This document shows positions 12,401 to 20,953 of a stretch of 64,000 nt of DNA, one piece after another (the stretch's first letter is position 1; each line of letters opens with the position of its first letter). The stretch covers positions 17,292,790 through 17,356,789 of the forward strand of contig JABBOT010000009.1 of the NCBI GenBank assembly GCA_016165875.1, given 5' to 3'. Both the position numbers and the translations under genes were made by a program. Origin of the DNA: Acanthopleura granulata. Taxonomy: Eukaryota; Mollusca; Polyplacophora; Chitonida; Chitonidae. The notes beneath the pieces were generated by a model. The model saw only the letters and a program-made list of their open reading frames with translations, did no database searches and had not been told where the DNA came from.

Positions 12401-13117
12401 TGCCATCCAATCTACTTTATCGAACTTCCACCTAGCTACACATAAATAGAAGTGAGATGCTCTAGGACAAGAGGAAAATGATCACTACCAGAAAGATCGT
12501 CATGCACCTTCCAAGAAAAATCCGGGAGAAGTGATGGATCGGTGATAGTGAGATCGATAGCAGAATATGAACCATTACCTGGATGTAAGTAGGTATTAGA
12601 ACCATTATTGAAATAACATAGTTCATAGTTCACATAAGAAATCTTCTACTATTTTGCCCTTACCGCTCATATTATTACTACCCCATAGGGGGTTATGCGC
12701 ATTAAAATGTCCCATAATTATGAAAGGGGTTGGCAGTTGGTCTTTTAAATTATGCAACTGGTAAAATGACAAAGAAGAATGAGGAGGAACATAAACTGAA
12801 CACAAAGTGATTGTTTCCGATAAGGAAACACGCACGGCTACAGCCTGAAGCTCTGTGTCGAGAGCAACAGGGCTCTGAATTATATTATTATTCACTAAAA
12901 TAGAGGAGCCACCACAAGCTCGCTCTTCCTCATTAGAGTAAGTGCTGTATAGTCTATAATTTTTCAATGATATATTATCTTTGTCAGATGTCTTCAGGTG
13001 AGTTTCTTGAAGACAGAGGGCAATTGGATTTAAAGATTGAACTAACTGTGTTATTTCAATAAAATTTATTTTAAGACCTCGACAATTCCACTGTATAATT
13101 TTGTCTAAGGAAGTCAT
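9401..13117 (-). pseudogene. LINE ORF2: endonuclease-RT-RNase H polyprotein, frameshifted
   Basis: The start at 13117 begins with the usual 'IIQWNCRG' endonuclease motif. Next come 'LCLQETHLK' and 'MGHFNAHN', where the family has GDFNAHN, so a catalytic Asp is His (GAT to CAT). 'LSGSDHFPL' follows in another frame. The reverse transcriptase is open from 12064 to 10889, with 'NYRPVALTSC', 'FDLEKAYDT', 'GVPQGSILSP' and 'YVDDFLIYL'. RNase H follows, with 'FIYTDGSKDGTG', 'CSDSLSCLLAI' and 'WIPSHTGIHGNTVAD', and the C-terminal piece is 9796-9401 (cysteine/histidine-containing, 'ILVECVDFAH'). Breaks: shifts near 12630, 12420, 10885, 10840, 10190 and before 9950, and a TAG at 12116-12118. Most segments return to the original frame, so the shifts compensate. 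Confidence 0.88.
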
Positions 13118-13146
13118 TATGGAGAGAGGCGTATGGGAGATTTATA

Positions 13147-14466
13147 TCAGGACCGTGTAAGACCCTTTTTGGGAGACCTACTAGTAGATCTCCCCGATGC
13201 AGATGATGTATCCATCATGTCCGCATCGAACTTTGAAAGACCGACGTCCTGCAACGACCCAAACTTATTGAAAGTTCGGAGAGGGCCCCTAGTGGCCTTG
13301 GAGGGACGCTCTGTGGGGCCACTGGGTTTATCTTTTTTGTGATGTTTATCACCCGCTGCATTTAGTGAAGATTCAACGGGTTTAGAGGATTTGGATTTAT
13401 TTGCACAAGGTTTGTGGTGAGATGGAGAATCAGGTGAAGTAGCGGGTTTTTCAGTAAGATTGATGTCGGTTTGTAATGAAGAACTGGAAGTGTTTTCCAA
13501 GGGTTTTACGACCAGTTTCTGTGGCTTCTCTATACCAATGGGCCAAGTGAATGATGTTTGAACTCCTACCGAAACGGAAGGTTTCTTGACCACATTGGCA
13601 TATGTAGATTTAGTAAGGCCATTCGTGACAGAGGCAAGACGTTTGGCTTCTTGATACGATATATTATTTTTGCATTTAAGGGTTATGATTTCTTTTTCTT
13701 TTTTGAAGACAGGGCAGTCCTTGGAAGAGGCCCTGTGGGCTCCGCTGCAATTCCAGCATTTTATCGGGTTTGAGCAGTCGAAGCCCTCGTGATCAGCTTC
13801 CGCACATCTGAAACAGACCAGTTTATTACGGCATTGATCCCTGGCATGGCCAAACCTTTGGCAGGAGAAACACCTGGTCGGGTTAGGTATGAATAATTCT
13901 ACCCGCACACTGTACGGCCCAATGAACATTGATGTTGGGAGAGACGGGTTATTAAACGTTACGAGATACATATTTGTTTTAATGAGGTTCCCATCTCTCT
14001 TGATGGTAAAACGTTTGACGTTGAGTACGCCCTGGTCCTTCAGTTGCTCTGTGATTTCTTGCTCTGTCATGTGGTATAGATCTTGGTCTCTCTCACGAAT
14101 GATGCCGTGAGAGCAGTTTAAGGTTTTATGTGGGGTAACAGAAACAGCTTGCTCCCCAATATTTTGAATTTTGAGTAAGTTAATGTACTGTTGTTTTCGA
14201 AAACATTCTACAAGAATTTTGCCAGACTTTAACTTTTTCACTTGTTTCAAAGTGCCTGAGTAGCTCTGCAATGTTTTATTCAATACAAAGGGGTTGATTT
14301 TCATCTTTGCCTTATTCTCATTGTTACTACATATCACCAGAAAGGATGGGAAGTGAGAACTTCCCGATTCCACGTCCAGTGGTATCTCCTTTTTCCTTTT
14401 TTTCCCCACAACTGGGGAAGGCTGTGACATAGAAACATTTGGAGTCGGGGAATTAGAGGTAGACAT
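13147..14466 (-). CDS. LINE ORF1: nucleic-acid-binding Gag-like protein
   Basis: An uninterrupted 439-residue frame. It is a chaperone-type RNA-binding protein that packages LINE RNA into a ribonucleoprotein. Residues about 40-100 look like the RRM-like Gag region. Three zinc knuckles lie at about residues 197-250: CX2CX4HX4C twice (starting CFSC and CFRC), then CX2CX3HX6C (starting CWNC). The C-terminal third is rich in Ser, Lys and Pro and looks disordered. The stop lies 29 bases before the ORF2 start. The frame is intact while ORF2 is broken. Small plus-strand frames inside it (13133, 13558, 13889) are shadows. Confidence 0.9.
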   Translation of the reverse strand: MSTSNSPTPNVSMSQPSPVVGKKRKKEIPLDVESGSSHFPSFLVICSNNENKAKMKINPFVLNKTLQSYSGTLKQVKKLKSGKILVECFRKQQYINLLKIQNIGEQAVSVTPHKTLNCSHGIIRERDQDLYHMTEQEITEQLKDQGVLNVKRFTIKRDGNLIKTNMYLVTFNNPSLPTSMFIGPYSVRVELFIPNPTRCFSCQRFGHARDQCRNKLVCFRCAEADHEGFDCSNPIKCWNCSGAHRASSKDCPVFKKEKEIITLKCKNNISYQEAKRLASVTNGLTKSTYANVVKKPSVSVGVQTSFTWPIGIEKPQKLVVKPLENTSSSSLQTDINLTEKPATSPDSPSHHKPCANKSKSSKPVESSLNAAGDKHHKKDKPSGPTERPSKATRGPLRTFNKFGSLQDVGLSKFDADMMDTSSASGRSTSRSPKKGLTRS

Positions 14467-14899
14467 AACGAAACGGTTTGATGATTCATAGCGCCGTGTC
14501 TCTCACCCGCCTCGGAGTGTCAATACATGTAGGACAATACATGCAATACATGCGAGTAACCATCAGAAGGAGAGACGAGAGTTCCACGCCATCCTCGATA
14601 AGATGGATTTTTCGCTCATACTCGAGCAGGCCGAATCTAATAAATTAGAAACGGCCTACTCGATTGACTCTAAAGCCACCGCCCAGACATCCGAACATCT
14701 TACTAAAAAACTTTAAAGACGGAAAGCAATGACTCTATACCAATTGGAGATATGAAGATTGATATCCGGACATCTGGGCTGGCGTGACTATTCTATTCAC
14801 CGGAAACACACTGGAGAGCCCTAGGTTAGTTGCCTTGTACGACAAGCTTGCCTAGAGAACTGGGGCCCTATTCTTTTCACTCCCGGGCACCCCTCGGGG
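14467..14899 (-). promoter_or_regulatory. LINE 5' UTR, presumed internal promoter
   Basis: 433 bases between the 5' end fixed by the target-site duplication and the ORF1 start. LINEs of this group are known to carry their promoter within the 5' UTR. No specific promoter motif is recognisable, so the role is inferred from position only. Confidence 0.45.
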
Positions 14900-14913
14900 G
14901 CTCAACAAAAAGA
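14900..14913. repeat. Target-site duplication, right copy
   Basis: GCTCAACAAAAAGA, identical to 9182-9195, at the 5' side of the LINE. Removing 9196-14913 restores a plausible empty site. Confidence 0.85.
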
Positions 14914-15490
14914 GTACATCATCTTTATTGACAAAAAAGGAATAATATACCATATAAACATTTCACTCCCTATAAAATTAGAACTTTAATGAAGTTTATA
15001 AATTTTTTTTTTCTCCCAAAAACATGTTCAGAGTTCGTGAAAAAAGTCGGCCCGAATTTATCGGGTGGGACGTGTTACCTGCGACAATCATTTTAATCAA
15101 TGACCGTCTGACCTTGAAAATCTACCGGAAGAAGTCTCCCTTGGATATGAAATATTTACTCTCAAGCCGTATGTGCATCGTGCAGCCTGCTGTTAGAAGT
15201 GCCAGGACATGGGGCAGGTTTCAGGGGAATGTAGGGGGCGCTAGTGGTGCCCAAGTTGTGGGGGACGCCTATACTTATGATGACTGTAGACATCTAGATA
15301 TACCGAAACGTGTCAGTCTCTCAGTCACAGCTCTGCATATATGGGTTGCCCCTATTAGAAAGAAATCCGGAAAGCACAGTGCATCAAAGAGACACAGAAA
15401 ATTTCCTTATACTGCGTTCGGACAGAAAAAAGAAACTGCCCCTTTAGGAACCCCACCCTGCTCTTTACAAATCAGTAAGGCATGTCCTCA
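14914..15490. other. Unique sequence inside a spurious long frame
   Basis: An open frame runs on the plus strand from 15024 to 15917 (297 codons), the longest outside transposons and exons, but it has no recognisable domain. Its middle is the palindrome at 15506-15602 and its end lies in a SINE body. I therefore treat it as chance, not as a gene. Confidence 0.5.
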
Positions 15491-15505
15491 AGTCTGTGGC
15501 CACTC

Positions 15506-15602
15506 ATCATCTTTGTTGCCAAGAAAAAACAAGTCCTCTTTCAGACGAAGTTGTCCACTTCGTGTGAATGAGGGCTTGTTTTTCCTCTGCAACAAAGATG
15601 AT
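15506..15602. repeat. Long palindrome: 46-bp arms, 5-base loop
   Basis: The arms 15506-15551 and 15557-15602 are inverted copies with a handful of mismatches, closing on ACGAAGT-TGTCC-ACTTCGT. Both strands read open across it and give similar peptides (plus 'LLPRKNKSSF', minus 'LLQRKNKPSF'). The transcript would form a stable hairpin. It may be a foldback MITE, the core of a degenerate inverted-repeat element, or a small hairpin-RNA locus. No second copy is seen in the window. Confidence 0.85.
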
Positions 15603-15789
15603 TGCCATTTTTCTGAGATACTAATTAAAGTGTTTGAAATTAATGATCCCAAGGGCTTAGTGCAAGTTGTATTTAGCAGAGCGCGGAAGCGTCTTGCCTC
15701 TGAGCTTGACTTTGAGAGATTTAGTGGCATGTATGTGTGTATGCTAGGAGTTTTGCGCCGATTAACAATTTTTCAGTCATTGGACGACA

Positions 15790-16085
15790 AGGGGCCCTTA
15801 GAATGTACACACTGTGCCTTATGGCAGGGAGAGCCCATGCCGCCAAAGTGCTGCCGCCACTGGAACATCATGCTGAAGACACCAGACAGGACACCCCACC
15901 CAGTCGCATTATACTGATCGGGCCAACCAGTTCTGTTTCCTTGCTCTAACATCTCAGTGCTGAGCACCCAGCGAGGCAGCAACAAGTACCATTTTTAAAG
16001 TCTTTGGTATGACCCGACCAGGGATTCATCCCGGATCTCCTTCCTCATGGCGGATGCTCTAACCACCAGGCCACAGAGGCGGTCT
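15790..16085 (-). mobile_element. tRNA-headed SINE (family 3)
   Basis: On the minus strand the head begins near 16085: 'GCCTCTGTGGCCTGGTGGTT' (A-box region), then 'GGGATGAATCCCTGGTCGGG' (B-box region). A body follows with 'GCTGGGTGCTCAGCACTGAG', 'GGTTGGCCCGATCAGTATAA' and 'GACTGGGTGGGGTGTCCTGT'. RNA polymerase III A and B boxes followed by an unrelated conserved body is the hallmark of a tRNA-derived SINE. I recall this body as widespread in molluscs, but that needs a search. No poly-A or target duplication is clear. Confidence 0.75.
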
Positions 16086-16173
16086 AGTCATATATTATCG
16101 TCTGTGTCATGAGAAGATTCGTAATGTATACTTTATTTAATTTGTATTCGTATTTTCCTATCCTCTTTTTAAC

Positions 16174-19100
16174 AATGGCTTTTAACTTATTACACCAGAA
16201 TATATCTGGTACTAACTCTCATTGGGAAAGATTTAAATTTTATCTTCACAGTCTTAAGCCTGTTCCTCATGTTATGTCTTCAGGAAACATTTTGAAAGCC
16301 ACATATAGATTTTACTTACCTTGGGTATTTTATTGGTAGAGTAGATAGGGAAGGAGGTTGGAAGGTTGGTCATGTTTTTGAAAGACGGCGTATCATATTC
16401 CGAATAAAATTTACCTACCTTTAACAATATTGAGGCAGAGGGTTTCAATATTGCCACAAGTAATGGTACACCTACAGGTGTTGCTAATCACATTGATAGA
16501 AAGGATTTCCATACTCTTATGTCTTGCCTTAACACGTCATAGATTATGTGGAGATTTTAATGCTCATCGACAGTTATGGGGAAGCTCAACTATGAATTTT
16601 AAGGATATGATAATGACAGCTTTCAATAATTTTTTGCATTAAGTGATGTTGCGGGAACACGTATGGAGCCCCGTTCGGGTAATTTTTCGCATTTAGATGT
16701 TTCTTCTTGTTCTGCAGATATAGATATGTCTTTTATCTTGTCTGTTGATACATTAAGTCCTTGTCCTAGTGACTACTTCTGCCTGTCATAGTCACTTATA
16801 ATACAAGTGATCATATAAATGCTGTGGGTCAACCTCACGGATGGTGTGTTAAAAGGACAAACTGGGATATAGGTAAAGATGAATGTATTACGTCGTTTTC
16901 TCGTGATACATTTAACAAAGATGTTGATCTCTTTGCAGATAATGTATTAAATGCTGCAGCACGATAGTGTATTCCTAAATCTTCAGGTAAGATCACTGGT
17001 AAAATGTCTGTTCCCTCTTTTCCCTGGTGGATTGATGATTGTACTTATGCTATTAGAAGTCATAAACGTTTACAAAATATGGAGACATTTTTACTTTTTA
17101 AAAGAGCTGTTAGACGGCGAGTCATTAAAACGGCCTTAGTATAACAGAAAACACAACTATTGAGGAAGTATGGAATAAAGTGAATTCAATTCAAGTTAAA
17201 AAGAGGTCGAGTATTGCATCCACTGTTGTTCATAATAATGTTAATCATGTTACTGATATGGACTAATCCAATTTTTTTGGCAGATATTTTTTTTCCTCCG
17301 GTTCCAGTCCTAGTAATTATCCTCCTGAATTTATTTGATACAAGAAAGACATGGAAGAGTAAGATACATCGGTTTGACAACATTGTGTTTGATGATATGC
17401 CAACTAACGATGATTTTTTTTGCTTGAGTTGAAACGGGCCTTGTCTTCGTGTTCTTACTCGCCATCGGATGAGGATGCCATTACTTACTCCATGTTGTAT
17501 AATATGCCTTACCATTTTCGGGCTGTATTATTATTGTTATACATGTATACCATTTGGTTTTGTGTGACACTTCCGGTAAAATGGAATCGAGCTATAGTTG
17601 TGCCTGTCTCCAAACTAGGTATGGATCCTGAAGTTTCATCGTTCTACAAGCCTATAGCTCTGACGTCATGTCTGTGTAAAATTATGCACTGCATGGTAAG
17701 TTATCGATTAATGTAATTTTTAGAAAAGCATAGTATTCTTAGTCCTGCACAGAGTGGTTTTCGTAACAAGCGATTTATTACTAATCCTGTGATAAATTTA
17801 TAAACTTGTATTTTGCACTTGTTTAAATATAAAAACTACTTAAATTCGCTCTGCTCTTTCACACTGAAAAAGCATATGACATTATATGGAGGACTGGGGT
17901 ATTAATTAACATACGTGACATTGGTATTGCCTAGAAAGTGTTGGGATGGCTGTCGCCAGGTCCCAGGGGAGAACGTGACCCCTTCGAGAGATTGTATAGT
18001 CACTTACATTATTTAATATTGCCATAAATGACTTATCTAATGCCACATCTGCCAAATCAGTCTCTTCCTTGTTTGCAGATGACAATTCTGTGTGGTCCAG
18101 GTCTAGATCTCTTACCTGTTGTATTAAGCACATCCAGCAAGGCCTGGACGATATGACGAAGTGGAATCTGCAGTGGAGAGTTTTATTGATAAGTTTTTCT
18201 GTAAAAACAACAGCTATCATATATTCAAGGCGTACTATTGGTAATTTTTCTCTTACACTTAATAATTCATCAGCTAAAATATCCTCTTCCTTTAAGTATC
18301 TTGGTGGTATATTTGATAACAGGTTTACCTGGAATAAACATGCCGAGTATTTTAAAGCGAAAGACAGCAAAAGTCTCTATTGAATGTAAACACCTGCTTG
18401 AAATTGTATAAATTCGTTGCTCGATTATCTTCGTTTGAGGAGTGGAGTACTGTGCTGTGGACTGGAGATCTGAAGGCGCCTACGCTTTGAAGTTTATGCG
18501 GGATTGACCAATCAGAGGACAAGGAAATATCAGCTGTTCATAAGCTGTGAGGTAAATGTTCTCAGTTGTCTGTCAGTGTAACACGTAACAACATGGGACA
18601 GCACGCTGTTTTAACATTATAGCTTTTAATTATGACAAGTACATGGGTGAACAACTCTGCAAAGTATTTTCAGAGCATTGTGTTGTGGCGGGAGCAAGTT
18701 TCTTGATCATTTCTTGTTATAAATTGGCATATATACTTAAGTTACGAACACAGCCCTAGCAGCGTACTACAGTCTCAGGTGACCAGAGTGTTCCGCGCTT
18801 AGAACAATTACGTCACAGCGGTTCAGGTTAATCGACGGAGCACGGTCAAACGTCAGTTTCCGTTGAAGTAGTAGGTATTAGAAAAAATACTTTACAGAAA
18901 TAACTGAAATTCTAACTGTTCATGTAAGTGTTTAAGAGGTAGCAAATTACACGCCCCCTAGCATCTTGAAATAAGCAGAATTGGGTCAAAAAAAAAAAAC
19001 AAGAAAAAAAACAAAGCAAAATGCGGCGATGATTGTTAAATGCAATTTATTAGACGTCACTTGTCTAGAATTACTCAACCTGCTGTGTTGTCATCACATT

Positions 19101-20130
19101 CAATACGTGTACACAAAATAACAAGATAACAATGCAAAGGGATCAGTCCTCGGTTATGCTTAGTCCACCAGCAGAATCTGGATTTATGCACGAATACAGT
19201 ATGGAAGACTACAGAACAGAGAGTAAACCCAGAGCAGCGATGACAGAGTGAAAGTTGGCAAATGGTAAGACGTTACCGGTGACATCTGGCCTCTTGTCCG
19301 TTTCACTCAGTTAGGGAGGCATTCGTACCACATCGCTCAACGTCATGCAGATATTCTAGAATCAGTGTCATTGTACATCCGTCTGCTTCTGCACACTCTC
19401 TTCTCTTTTACACCATAAGCTGTGTGATATAAGTAATGATAATAATACCATTTAGTCTGAGATAAAAATAGATATATGTTCGTCTTTTCGGTGAGATAAT
19501 CTCAACTATGGTACAGCCCTGTTCTGTTCCTAATTTCCCCACTTGTAATCTACAACCCCCATAAATCTCTACTGCTTTACACCGTAATACCATTAAATCC
19601 TAATCCTAATGTGTCCTCACAATGTTCAAATTCAAACCTATCAGTTCAAACCTGTTCAAGTATTTGCAGGTATAAAGTGGTGCCTCCATGTGTCCTGCAG
19701 TAAGAGAGCTGGTGCTTTTTGTATACCTGAGTTGAAGTGTTCCACATTCTTTTGATTATCAAACTTTGATTCCATATTTACTGCCCAACTTAGAGCTATT
19801 ATCTGTGCTCTTCATTTTCTCCTGTGTTAAAAACCTTCCAAGGCCGTAATCCTTGCAGATTCGTTATCGTCTTTGCAAGCTAGGTCAAATTAAATCTGGT
19901 ATAAATCGTCGTCTCTTGTTTTTGCAATTCCACATTTATATACCACTCTCAGTTACCAGGGCGTTTCGTTCTGTTTCGATGTTTTCCAGCTTATGTCTCT
20001 AGCAAAGAAAGCGATATCCTTTGTGGACATATCCCTTCATGTACCAATAAGTGTACGTTACACCTAAATTTGTTAATATTTGCCGTGCTTTTCCCCACAT
20101 GGGACATATTTGAGCTGATGCATTTTATCT
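16174..20130 (+). pseudogene. Degenerate second LINE (ORF2 remains)
   Basis: Plus-strand remains in proper order. Endonuclease starts at 16174 ('LLHQNISGTNSHWERFKFYL', then a shifted 'LQET'-type block), with 'GDFNAHRQLWGSS' near 16551. The reverse-transcriptase fingers near 17640-17710 read 'FYKPIALTSCLCKIM'. 'MFADDNSVWS' at 18069 is the catalytic FADD box, followed by 'FKYLGGIFDNRFTW'. After a break with foreign repeats (about 18480-19770), RNase H remnants resume ('AQLRAIICALHF', 'ILADSLSSL' in shifting frames) and end with a Cys/His tail near 20080. There are many stops and shifts and no visible ORF1, so it is older than the LINE at 9.2-14.9 kb and of another family. Confidence 0.85.
18895..19300 (+). 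repeat. Dispersed repeat R, copy inside the broken LINE
   Basis: It contains 'TGTAAGTGTTTAAGAGGTAG', 'ACGCCCCCTAGCATCTTGAA' and, near 19212, 'ACAGAACAGAGAGTAAAC' followed by 'CAGCGATGACAGAGTGAAAG'. The same blocks recur at 4488-4556, 23690-23900, 24000-24210 and, inverted, at 22686-22745. It may be a nonautonomous element that interrupted the LINE and was also carried by the segmental duplication. Confidence 0.7.
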
Positions 20131-20953
20131 TCTCTTATCTTTGTCTTATCTTTGTATGTTCTTCAGCTCTGTTCAATGCATTTTATGTTACAACATCCTG
20201 ACATTCTAACGCCCTTGTTATATCATTATTCAGTAATGATGACATATATGGATTCTTTTTGCCTGCAAGCCAAAAATTCGAGGTCAGTAAAATCAGTCTG
20301 TATAGTATTAACTTAACATGCACTCACCCGTGTGTTGTATTGTAGTCACGTCATCTATTATGCTTTTTTTCTATACTCAGCGCTCAGGCCATCAACATCT
20401 AGTTTGAGTCAGAACAATAATATCTTCTTTCATATATTACCTGAGAAAAAGGACCCTCAGTGCTGCATAAGTATGGCGCTCATCGGCCGTTTCACCATTT
20501 ATTTATTTATTTGATTGTGTTTGATGCAGCATATTAGACGACACTGGTCTAAAATTACTAAAATTCTGCGTTGTCATCACATATAATACATGTACACAAT
20601 AACATGAAAACATTGCAAGGGGAGCAGCCCTCGGGAATGATTAGTCCACCAGCAGAATACACGGGACAAACCCCATTGAAACTAAGCCATGGCGTCTTTG
20701 GTATAGTATTGATAAAGCTTCCATATCTCATTATTAAGTATTAATACCAGTCTCAGTTCTTGTTTCAAATGTCTTCAGATGAATTATAACAGCATTCACA
20801 CTTGCTAACATCTCAAAGCAGAGGCTCACACTGGTGGATCGAATGAGTTTGTAGTTAGCCATTTCTGTTGACAACCAAGAGTAGCTCGGACGCCGTCCTG
20901 ATTTCAACTTTGAAATGATCACCTATGCAAGCTGGACGTAGACACACACAAAC

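Larger units (their letters stand above)
9196..14899 (-). mobile_element. Near-full-length I/Jockey-group LINE
   Basis: A 5.7-kb non-LTR retrotransposon on the minus strand. The order is 5' UTR (14899-14467), ORF1 with three zinc knuckles (14466-13147), ORF2 with endonuclease, reverse transcriptase and RNase H (13117-9401), and a 200-bp 3' UTR ending in a tetranucleotide tail (GAATGAATGA on the plus strand, 9194-9203). An exact 14-bp direct repeat flanks it. An RNase H domain plus a CCHC ORF1 fits the I group (Nimb-like elements are common in molluscs), rather than classic Jockey or RTE. The 5' end defined by the duplication suggests no 5' truncation. ORF2 carries several frameshifts and one in-frame stop, so this copy is not autonomous as sequenced. 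Confidence 0.9.

Noticed and set aside
15024..15917. A 297-codon open frame, the longest outside LINEs and confirmed exons
   Set aside because: Its centre is a palindrome that also reads open on the other strand, and its 3' part lies in a tRNA-headed SINE. No domain is recognisable.
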